Source: Sulfurimonas sp. RIFOXYB12_FULL_35_9 (lineage in GTDB: Bacteria > Campylobacterota > Campylobacteria > Campylobacterales > Sulfurimonadaceae). From it: a DNA stretch of 64,000 bases. Made by a program: the position numbers and the translations under genes. Location of the stretch: NCBI GenBank assembly GCA_001829715.1, contig MICC01000090.1, positions 1 through 64,000 on the forward strand, written 5' to 3'. The notes under the pieces are model-generated. The model did not search any database. It was not told the DNA's origin and worked only from the letters and a program-made list of their open reading frames with translations. Numbering within the stretch: position 1 is the stretch's first letter; every line of letters begins with the position of its first letter. This document shows, in pieces, positions 1 through 6,617 of the stretch.

Positions 1-25
1 CTCTGTAATAATAGAGGATAAATTA

Positions 26-289
26 TTGAGCGAGTTTAACGATATTGAAAATTTTACAGATGATCAGTTAGAAGAGTTTTATAAGCGTATAGGCAGTAAT
101 GTTTCCAGACTTCGTAAAAAACATAAACTTTCACAGTTAAGATTATCTGAGATGTTAAATCACACATCGACTTCGCTTGTGTCAGGAGCTGAGATTTACT
201 ATAAAAAACAGCACTTCAACTTAGAACATCTACTTAAAATATCTTTTGTACTAAATGAAGATATCTCCGAGTTTTTTAAAAAACCATAA
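26..289 (+). CDS. Small XRE-family helix-turn-helix regulator
   Basis: This 87-residue protein has a single lambda-repressor-like (XRE) helix-turn-helix at about residues 21-80, with the typical RIGSNVSRLRKKHKLSQ opening, a recognition-helix region around LNHTSTSLVSGAE and a final ISEFF segment. No other domain is present, so it probably acts as a small DNA-binding regulator; its target is unknown. The start is TTG at 26, supported by an AGAGGA ribosome-binding site at 13-18, seven bases upstream. It lies 53 bp before rimO, but rimO has its own -10 element, so they may be separate units. The family call is firm; the role is not visible. Confidence 0.8.
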   Translation: MSEFNDIENFTDDQLEEFYKRIGSNVSRLRKKHKLSQLRLSEMLNHTSTSLVSGAEIYYKKQHFNLEHLLKISFVLNEDISEFFKKP

Positions 290-311
290 AAGAAACATTT
301 GAGCTTTTAGC

Positions 312-317
312 TATAAT
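312..317 (+). promoter_or_regulatory. -10 element of the rimO-tilS promoter
   Basis: A perfect TATAAT lies 25 bp upstream of the rimO start, inside an AT-rich intergenic gap. Campylobacterota housekeeping promoters often show a good -10 and a poor -35, which fits here. Position and consensus only. Confidence 0.55.
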
Positions 318-342
318 AGCAAAAAAATAAAAAGTGGCATAA

Positions 343-1656
343 ATGGGCAATAAACTTCATATCGTATCTTTGGGATGCACAAAAAATCTAGTAGACACCG
401 AAGTTATGATGGGTAAACTTCAAAACTTCACGCTAACTGACAACCAAGAAGAGGCGGATGTTATCATCGTAAATACATGCGGTTTTATCGATGCGGCAAA
501 ACAGGAGTCTATCAACACTGTTTTAAATCTTCATGACACTAGAAAAGAGGACTCTGTTTTGGTTATGGCAGGATGTCTGAGTGAGAGATACAAAGAGGAG
601 TTAGCCAAAGATATGCCTGAGGTTGACATCTTTACAGGTGTCGGCGACTATGACAAGATTGACGAGCTTTTAGTTGAGAAAAAGAGCCGTTTTTCTGAAG
701 CTGTTTATCTCATCGACGGTGCAGAGAGGGTTGTAACCGGTTCTACTTATCATGCTTACATAAAACTCTCTGAAGGGTGTAACCAAACTTGCAGTTTCTG
801 TGCCATCCCATCTTTTAAAGGCAAGCTAAACTCAAGAACTCTTGACTCAATTGCTAAAGAGGTTGAGGGACTTGTTGCAAAAGGTTACTGGGATTTTTCA
901 TTTGTATCGCAAGACAGCTCTTCATTTTTAAGAGACCAAAATGTAAAAGACGGGCTTAGTCTTTTAATCCAAAGAATAGAGCTTATTGAGGGTGTCAAAA
1001 GTGCAAGAATCCTTTACCTGTACCCGTCTACGACGACTATTTCACTGTTAAAAAACATAGCAAAAAGTGAGATTTTTCATAACTATTTTGATATGCCGAT
1101 TCAGCACATCAACGATGACATGTTAAAGCTTATGAAGAGAGGCTTCGGTAAAAAACAGACGCTTGAACTTTTAGAGTTTATGAGAGCGCTTCCTAACTCT
1201 TTTGTAAGGACAAGCTTTATTGTCGGACATCCGCAAGAGAGTGAAGCGATGTTTGATGAGATGTGTGAATTTGCTGCAAACTTCGGATTTGACCGCATAA
1301 ATGTATTTGCATATTCAGATGAAGAGACGACTCCGGCACATGAGATGAGTGAAAAAATTCCTGCAAAAATCATCAATAAAAGAGCTGAGATTTTAGGTAA
1401 AATCGCCTCTAAATGTATGGAAAAGTCTCTTAAAGGCGAGATAGGCAAAGAGGTTCAAATCGTAATTGACGGCGAGAGCGAAGAACATGAGTACCTTTTA
1501 AGCGCAAAAGAACTTATCTGGGCGCCTGAGATCGACGGCGAGATCTATGTAAATGACAGAGCAAGTGATGAAGAGCTTGAATTTGGCAAAATTTACAAAG
1601 CAAAAATTACCGACATTATCGGAAATACATTAACTGCGACTGTAGAGAATGGTTGA
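343..1656 (+). CDS. rimO: Ribosomal protein S12 methylthiotransferase RimO
   Basis: A radical-SAM methylthiotransferase that in this family adds a methylthio group to an aspartate of ribosomal protein S12. The 437 residues match the usual RimO length. The N-terminal UPF0004 domain carries the auxiliary-cluster cysteines C12, C46 and C78. The radical-SAM motif CNQTCSFC gives C146, C150 and C153, and a TRAM domain occupies the last 60 or so residues. The opening IVSLGCTKNLVDTE is RimO-like; the MiaB paralogue in this window (17969-16668) opens with [12 protein letters not shown]. The 3' end overlaps tilS by 8 bp, so the two are co-transcribed. Confidence 0.95.
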   Translation: MGNKLHIVSLGCTKNLVDTEVMMGKLQNFTLTDNQEEADVIIVNTCGFIDAAKQESINTVLNLHDTRKEDSVLVMAGCLSERYKEELAKDMPEVDIFTGVGDYDKIDELLVEKKSRFSEAVYLIDGAERVVTGSTYHAYIKLSEGCNQTCSFCAIPSFKGKLNSRTLDSIAKEVEGLVAKGYWDFSFVSQDSSSFLRDQNVKDGLSLLIQRIELIEGVKSARILYLYPSTTTISLLKNIAKSEIFHNYFDMPIQHINDDMLKLMKRGFGKKQTLELLEFMRALPNSFVRTSFIVGHPQESEAMFDEMCEFAANFGFDRINVFAYSDEETTPAHEMSEKIPAKIINKRAEILGKIASKCMEKSLKGEIGKEVQIVIDGESEEHEYLLSAKELIWAPEIDGEIYVNDRASDEELEFGKIYKAKITDIIGNTLTATVENG

Positions 1657-2653
1657 GCAAAAAACTCTTCTTAAGCTAAAAGATAAAAAAAATCTTTTGG
1701 CATTTTCAGGCGGAGCAGATTCTACTGCTCTGTTTTTTCTTCTTCTTAAACATAACATTCCCTTTGATATAGCCATCGTTGATTACGGCATAAGAGAGCA
1801 GAGCAAAGCCGAAGTTGCTTATGCCCTAGAGCTAGCCACAACGAATAACCTTAAGTGCCATCTGCTGAGTGCTCCAAAAATTGAACAAAACTTTGAGGCA
1901 AAAGCGCGCAAGATTCGATACGACTTTTTTGAAGAGCTGATTTTAAAATACAATTATGAAAACCTCTTAACGGCTCATCATCTTGGAGACAGATTTGAGT
2001 GGATGCTTATGCAGTTTTGTAAAGGTGCAGGATGTGCTGAGATCGCCGGGATGCAAAAAGAGCAAAACAGAGGCTTTTACAAACTCATCCGCCCTCTGCT
2101 TCATCTGGATAAAAAAGAGCTTTTAGCCTATCTTCATGCGAATAAAAAAGTATATTTTGAAGATGAGAGCAACTTGGATGAGGATATAAAGAGAAATGCA
2201 TTTAGACACAACTACTCTCTTCCTCTCTTGGAGAAGTATTTGGGCGGAATCAAAAAAAGTTTTGAGTATCTTGATGAAGACAGAAACCAATTAATCAAAG
2301 ATATAGAGATAAAAACCGTAGATGAGCTTGCATACTTCAAAAGTTCACACAACAAAAGAGCCGACATTTTTGCGATAGACAAATACCTAAAAACAAAGGA
2401 TTATATGCTAAGTGCAAACGAGAGAGAAGCCCTAAGGAGCAGCTCTTCAGCTGTTGTAGGAAGATGTTTTTTAATAACTCAAGAGAGAAATTTTATCTTT
2501 ATTGTGCCATACGAAAAAGAGGTACCGAAAATGGATGAGAAATTTAAAGATGCGTGCAGAATTTTAAAAATAGAACCAAAACTTCGTCCATATCTGTACA
2601 AAAACCGAGAGGCTTTTCAAATAGTTACAGAACTTCTAACTACAGTTTCATAA
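1649..2653 (+). CDS. tilS: tRNA(Ile)-lysidine synthetase TilS
   Basis: An N-type ATP pyrophosphatase that converts the wobble cytidine of the minor isoleucine tRNA to lysidine so that it reads AUA. The PP-loop is FSGGADS at about residues 19-25. Further family signatures are TAHHLGDRFEW (about 109-119) and a conserved RHNYSLPLLEKY-type segment near 187-198. At 334 residues it is shorter than the E. coli enzyme, mainly in the C-terminal region, which is usual for this phylum. The start overlaps rimO by 8 bp, indicating translational coupling. It is expected to be essential in an AT-rich genome that uses many ATA codons. Confidence 0.93.
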   Translation: MVEQKTLLKLKDKKNLLAFSGGADSTALFFLLLKHNIPFDIAIVDYGIREQSKAEVAYALELATTNNLKCHLLSAPKIEQNFEAKARKIRYDFFEELILKYNYENLLTAHHLGDRFEWMLMQFCKGAGCAEIAGMQKEQNRGFYKLIRPLLHLDKKELLAYLHANKKVYFEDESNLDEDIKRNAFRHNYSLPLLEKYLGGIKKSFEYLDEDRNQLIKDIEIKTVDELAYFKSSHNKRADIFAIDKYLKTKDYMLSANEREALRSSSSAVVGRCFLITQERNFIFIVPYEKEVPKMDEKFKDACRILKIEPKLRPYLYKNREAFQIVTELLTTVS

Positions 2654-2673
2654 ATATAATTTATACATAAGAC

Positions 2674-2691
2674 TTAACACAAAATTAACAC
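2674..2691 (+). promoter_or_regulatory. Tandem TTAACAC repeat upstream of the TonB receptor gene
   Basis: Two identical heptamers TTAACAC (2674-2680 and 2685-2691) are separated by AAAA, giving an 11-bp period, one helical turn. They lie just upstream of a TATACT at 2700-2705, where a regulator could overlap the -35 region. OmpR-type regulators often bind tandem direct repeats with about this spacing. No regulator gene is adjacent, so the binding protein is unknown. Confidence 0.35.
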
Positions 2692-2699
2692 TTTATTAT

Positions 2700-2705
2700 T
2701 ATACT
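2700..2705 (+). promoter_or_regulatory. Candidate -10 element of the TonB-receptor operon
   Basis: TATACT lies 41 bp upstream of the receptor start codon in an AT-rich 93-bp gap after tilS. No -35 consensus is evident. It would drive the receptor, exbB and exbD, and possibly the genes beyond. Confidence 0.4.
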
Positions 2706-2746
2706 TCGTTTACAAATATTAAAACTTACTTAAGCGGAGCATATAA

Positions 2747-4939
2747 ATGAAAAAAATTGTATATCTTTCAGCAATCTGTGCACTAGCAATTAATGCTACA
2801 GCATCAGATCTAGGAACGATACAGGTTGAGTCTTCTACAATTGATAGCAAATTTGACACAAAAAAGGCAGAGGTGTCAAACGTTAGTACAATCAGCGGTG
2901 AAGATGTTGATGAAGCGCATGTTGAGAATATTCAGCAAATCTTACAATCAATTCCCGGTGTTACAACAGAAGTTAAAAGTGGCGACACTTTAAAAATCCA
3001 CCTAAGAGGTGTAGAAAATCAGATGTATATGGGCGAAAAACCCGGTGTAGCCATTGTGATTGACGGTGTGCCGGTGTTTGAGAGAACGGGCGCTGTAAAC
3101 GTAGACCTTGACAATATAGAGAGTATCAAAGTTATAAAAGGCGGTGCTTCTTATCTATTTGGCGATGATGCACTATCAGGTGCCGTAATCATAACGACAA
3201 AAAAAGGCGCAAAGTATAACAACAATTTTGGTGCTGTTGAGTTTGGAAGTTTTGGTTATCAAAAACTCTTAGCAAGAAGCGGATATGCGAATGAGGATTT
3301 AAGTTTTCATCTCCAAGCAAGCCAAAAAAAGTCTGACGGATATTGGGAAGATTCAGACTATGACGCAAAGTATTTAAACGGTAAACTGCAATACTACATC
3401 GATAATACATCTGATCTTACTTTTGGATTTGAACATTCAGACAGAAATAAAGATACACATGGAACTGTAGGCGGTGAAACTTCGGCAAGAACAAATCCTA
3501 AGTCTATTTATAGTGGAAATCAAGATGACAGAGATTATACAAGAGCTTATGATGTTGAACTCTTAAAACTATTTCTTACATACTCTAAAGATTTTAGCAA
3601 CAACTCAAACCTGCTTGTAAATGGATATATTTATACGGATGATACTGCATATATGTCGGCACCTCTGACCAAAAACGGCAGCGGAGCAACAGATTCTTCT
3701 CTTGATGATAATGATTACACTTATGACAATGACTATGCGCAGATACAAAGAGGGATAAAGAGTGAATACAGAACCTCATCTGAAAAATATGCAACACTTT
3801 TAGGTCTAGATTTAAGAGCAAACGAGTATGAAAACAAATCGACATACAGAGCAAATCAAGCACTCATAATATATGGTGGTCGTACTCCTACTATAACTCC
3901 TGATTACTATTTGGCAGGTGATTCAAAAAGTGACGACAAAACAGACGAAAATGTTTATGCCCTTTATGGAGAGTATAAACAAGAGATAGCAAAAGATTTA
4001 AGTGCAACTGCAAACCTTAGATATGACCTAATCAAGCTTGACTATAATGATTACCTAAATAATAGTTTTAAAGAGGATTTCAAAGTCTACTCATACAGAG
4101 TAGGCACAAACTATAACCTGAGCAGTAACACTCAGGTTTTTGCAAACTTCTCAACCGGCTTTAGAGCGCCTACAGTTGCTCAGCTTTATGCGGGAAGTGC
4201 AAGCAGTTGGGGATATACTCAAAACAATCCTGACTTAGAACCTGAAAAATCTTACAACTATGAGATAGGAGTAAGAATCCAAATAAGCAAAATCGATTAT
4301 GAAGCTGCAATATTCCAGATTGATAGAAAAGATTTTATCATGAAGACATCAGGAAATTACGGCGCTGCAAATACTGCAAGTACTGACATGTGGGATAATG
4401 TCGGAGGAGCTAAACATAGAGGTCTGGAGCTATCGGCTAATGGTAAAGTTGTTGATGAGTTGTCATTTAACATAGCATATACTTATCTTGACGCATATTA
4501 TACAAACTATGATAACTTCGGTATTGATTTGGACGGAAATACAAGAACTTCTAATTTGACATTTTTTAACGCAACAAAAAATGACATTCCAAGAACTCCA
4601 AAACATCAAGCCAATTTTATTTTAGACTATCTGCCAATGAAAGCTCTAACCTTAACAACAGAGATAAATGCAAAATCAGACTATTATGCTGATGATTTAA
4701 ACCAAATAAAAATACCCGGACATGCAACATTAAACCTGCTTGCAAACTACAGCAATAAAATAGGCGGTTATTCGTATAACCTTTTTGCCAGAGTAGATAA
4801 TGTTTTTGATAAATTTTACTATGGCACGGCAAGATCAAGCGGTGACAGAAATGAAGACGGTGTGTTTAATGCAGAGGATTTATCTATTACCGTAAGTCCG
4901 GGCAGAGTATATACAGCTGGACTCTCAGTTAAATTTTAA
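2747..4939 (+). CDS. TonB-dependent outer-membrane receptor
   Basis: A 22-strand beta-barrel receptor that imports a ligand across the outer membrane using TonB energy. A signal peptide (residues 1-19, MKKIVYLSAICALAINATA) is followed by a TonB-box-like segment GTIQVESS at about 23-30. A plug domain (about 45-150) includes IQQILQSIPGVTTEV, RGVENQMYMGEKPG and GGASYLFGDDALSGAVIITTKKG-like family motifs. The barrel ends in SVKF with the terminal phenylalanine used for Bam insertion. Late barrel motifs (NPDLEPEKSYNYEIG, FARVDNVFDKFYYG) are typical. At 730 residues it is in the siderophore/heme/metallophore size range. The two methionines in the plug loop MYMG could matter for a soft metal, but the ligand cannot be read from sequence. 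It is followed at once by exbB and exbD. Confidence 0.93.
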   Translation: MKKIVYLSAICALAINATASDLGTIQVESSTIDSKFDTKKAEVSNVSTISGEDVDEAHVENIQQILQSIPGVTTEVKSGDTLKIHLRGVENQMYMGEKPGVAIVIDGVPVFERTGAVNVDLDNIESIKVIKGGASYLFGDDALSGAVIITTKKGAKYNNNFGAVEFGSFGYQKLLARSGYANEDLSFHLQASQKKSDGYWEDSDYDAKYLNGKLQYYIDNTSDLTFGFEHSDRNKDTHGTVGGETSARTNPKSIYSGNQDDRDYTRAYDVELLKLFLTYSKDFSNNSNLLVNGYIYTDDTAYMSAPLTKNGSGATDSSLDDNDYTYDNDYAQIQRGIKSEYRTSSEKYATLLGLDLRANEYENKSTYRANQALIIYGGRTPTITPDYYLAGDSKSDDKTDENVYALYGEYKQEIAKDLSATANLRYDLIKLDYNDYLNNSFKEDFKVYSYRVGTNYNLSSNTQVFANFSTGFRAPTVAQLYAGSASSWGYTQNNPDLEPEKSYNYEIGVRIQISKIDYEAAIFQIDRKDFIMKTSGNYGAANTASTDMWDNVGGAKHRGLELSANGKVVDELSFNIAYTYLDAYYTNYDNFGIDLDGNTRTSNLTFFNATKNDIPRTPKHQANFILDYLPMKALTLTTEINAKSDYYADDLNQIKIPGHATLNLLANYSNKIGGYSYNLFARVDNVFDKFYYGTARSSGDRNEDGVFNAEDLSITVSPGRVYTAGLSVKF

Positions 4940-4960
4940 TACTAAAAATTGGACAAATAT

Positions 4961-5404
4961 ATGAACATAGAACTAATAAAAGATATTGTTGATTATGGAA
5001 TTATCGGACTTCTAGGAGTTATGAGTTTTATTGCTTTTTGGTTTTGGATCGAGAGACTTCTATTTTACAAAGATATAGATGTAAAGAACTTTGAGACAAA
5101 AGAGGAGCTTGAAATTGCTCTTACCAATAACATTAACATAATTGCAACATTTGGTTCTAATGCACCTTATATCGGTCTTCTTGGAACAGTATTTGGAATA
5201 ATTATCACTTTTTACGCGATGGGTCAAAGTGATTCTTTAGATGCCAAAATGATTATGACATCCCTAGCTCTTGCACTAAAAGCAACCGCTATGGGTCTTT
5301 TAGTAGCTATACCGGCAACTGTATTTTATAACCATTTGGCTAGAAAAATTGAGGTTGTTTTGGCTTTTTGGGATATTCATCAAAAGAAAAAACATGCAAA
5401 TTAA
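4961..5404 (+). CDS. exbB: ExbB-type proton-channel subunit (MotA/TolQ/ExbB family)
   Basis: Inner-membrane proton-channel component that with ExbD powers TonB. The 147-residue short form is usual in Campylobacterota. Transmembrane helices lie at about 12-30, 60-85 and 100-125, and the conserved pattern PYIGLLGTVFGIIITFYAMG is followed by ALKATAMGLLVAIPATVFYN. I chose ATG 4961 because GGA lies seven bases upstream; an in-frame TTG at 4949 would add MDKY without a ribosome-binding site. It overlaps exbD by 11 bp and follows the receptor by about 20 bp. Confidence 0.92.
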   Translation: MNIELIKDIVDYGIIGLLGVMSFIAFWFWIERLLFYKDIDVKNFETKEELEIALTNNINIIATFGSNAPYIGLLGTVFGIIITFYAMGQSDSLDAKMIMTSLALALKATAMGLLVAIPATVFYNHLARKIEVVLAFWDIHQKKKHAN

Positions 5405-5774
5405 GAAATTTGATTCTATAAATGTAGTACCTTTTATAGACATTATGCTTGTGCTTCTTGTAATAGTGCTAACTACTGCTACTTTTGTTGCGAAGGGAGT
5501 TATTCCTGTTGATCTTCCGGAGTCAAAAGTAGCAGCAAAACAGGATAATAAAAAAAACTTAACTATTAGCATAAAACAAAACGGCGAAATTTCATTTGAT
5601 ACAACGGTTGTTTTAATCGAGAATATCGAGACGAAGTTATGTGATTATGAAGCAGATATACCTATTTATATAAATTGTGACAAAAATGCGAAGTTTGATC
5701 ATTTCGTTGTTCTCATAGATATCTTAAAACAAAAGAACTTTACAAACCTTGGAATAATCACGAAAAAAGATTAA
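5394..5774 (+). CDS. exbD: ExbD-type energy-transducing protein (ExbD/TolR family)
   Basis: Partner of ExbB. The 126 residues comprise a short cytoplasmic start, one transmembrane helix (VVPFIDIMLVLLVIVLTTAT, about 10-29) containing the conserved membrane aspartate D15 used in proton transfer, and a periplasmic domain ending in a FDHFVVLIDILKQKNFTNLG-type TolR fold. I start it at ATG 5394, inside the end of exbB, because the conserved KKFDSINVVPFIDIM opening follows directly; upstream in-frame codons do not look like ExbD. It is the last gene before the structured element at 5784-5912. Confidence 0.92.
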   Translation: MQIKKFDSINVVPFIDIMLVLLVIVLTTATFVAKGVIPVDLPESKVAAKQDNKKNLTISIKQNGEISFDTTVVLIENIETKLCDYEADIPIYINCDKNAKFDHFVVLIDILKQKNFTNLGIITKKD

Positions 5775-5783
5775 TCACTAATG

Positions 5784-5912
5784 TTACGCACTAAAACGAA
5801 CTCGTCCGTTTTAGTGGCAGGGACAGATGTCCCTACAACCCCCTAAAGCTACGAAAAACTTTGTTTTTCGAGAATTACAGGGTATTTACGCTCTTTTTAT
5901 AAAAGTGCGTAA
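5784..5912. repeat. Compact element with terminal inverted repeats and internal hairpins
   Basis: A 129-bp non-coding block between exbD and the next gene is packed with perfect inverted repeats. The outer arms are TTACGCACT (5784-5792) and AGTGCGTAA (5904-5912). Inside are CACTAAAACG (5789-5798) with CGTTTTAGTG (5807-5816); AGGGACA (5819-5825) with TGTCCCT (5828-5834); and CGAAAAAC (5852-5859) with GTTTTTCG (5863-5870), enclosed by CCCT/AGGG. This density of pairing is unlike the other intergenic gaps here. It could be a MITE-like or REP-like mobile repeat, or an RNA structure that attenuates or terminates transcription between exbD and the membrane genes. No transposase is near. Confidence 0.6.
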
Positions 5913-5939
5913 GGTCACTTAGTCAAAGAGAGGTTATCT

Positions 5940-6599
5940 ATGGAATCTACAGCTTTTTTATCAATTTTCATAATAGGTCTCTCTTACGGAGCAACAGCAT
6001 GTATGTTCTCATGTATGCCGTTTTTAACGCCTCTGCTTGTAAGTAATTCAAACAGCACAAAACAGGCGTTGGGGATTATTTTGCCTTTTAGTCTAGGCAG
6101 GATAGTGAGCTATACGCTCTTGGCAATTGTTGCATATCTGAGTTCTGCTTGGATAAAACAGCTGCTTAACGACAACTCTTTATTTGGATTTATTCTTGGG
6201 ATGAGCACTTTTGGCATGGGAGCGTTTTTACTTTACAAAAGCTTTAAGCCCATCTCCTCATGCGGACATACAACACCGCTAATAAAGAAACCTAAATTAA
6301 ATAAATTTGGTTTTTTTGCTATCGGTGCAACAATGTCTATAAACCCATGTGCCCCGATTATGGCACTTTTGGCAGTTGCGGCAAACAGCAACAATATTTA
6401 CAACACTATAGGGTTGGGGCTCTTTTTTGGGCTTGGAGCCGTTATGTTCTCAATCCTGTTTTACGGATTTATAGTATCAAAAGTTATTAAGGGATTTATG
6501 ATTCAGTTCTCCTCTTACAAACTTTTTATAGAACGAGCAGCGGCACTTTTGCTTATGATAGTAGGCGTGCTTGTACTGAGTGGAACTTTAGGGCATTAA
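5940..6599 (+). CDS. DsbD/TauE-SafE-type six-helix membrane protein
   Basis: A polytopic 219-residue inner-membrane protein of the DsbD_2/CcdA/TauE-SafE type, with about six helices and an internal pseudo-repeat. Key features are a CMFSCMP motif in helix 1 (about residues 21-27), an SSCGHT loop (about 106-111) and NPCAP in helix 4 (about 139-143). CcdA-like proteins pass electrons from cytoplasmic thioredoxin to the periplasm through helix cysteines beside proline; relatives in copper-handling clusters are annotated as heavy-metal or sulfite exporters. It is preceded by AGAGG and followed after 18 bp by the polyferredoxin fusion, suggesting thiol redox or metal handling for that protein. Thiol transfer and metal transport cannot be separated from sequence. 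Confidence 0.7.
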   Translation: MESTAFLSIFIIGLSYGATACMFSCMPFLTPLLVSNSNSTKQALGIILPFSLGRIVSYTLLAIVAYLSSAWIKQLLNDNSLFGFILGMSTFGMGAFLLYKSFKPISSCGHTTPLIKKPKLNKFGFFAIGATMSINPCAPIMALLAVAANSNNIYNTIGLGLFFGLGAVMFSILFYGFIVSKVIKGFMIQFSSYKLFIERAAALLLMIVGVLVLSGTLGH

Positions 6600-6617
6600 A
6601 ATAGAAAAAGGACAAAA

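Noticed and set aside
1101-1448. Antisense open reading frames over rimO and many other genes
   Set aside because: They are reverse-frame shadows without ribosome-binding sites or recognisable protein features.
2694-2721. TATTATT and AATATTA near the receptor promoter as a NikR box
   Set aside because: The spacer is 14 bases instead of 11 and one half-site deviates, so the match is no better than expected in AT-rich DNA.
4949-4960. TTG start for exbB giving four extra residues
   Set aside because: ATG 4961 has GGA at a normal distance and gives the conserved ExbB length; the TTG lacks a ribosome-binding site.
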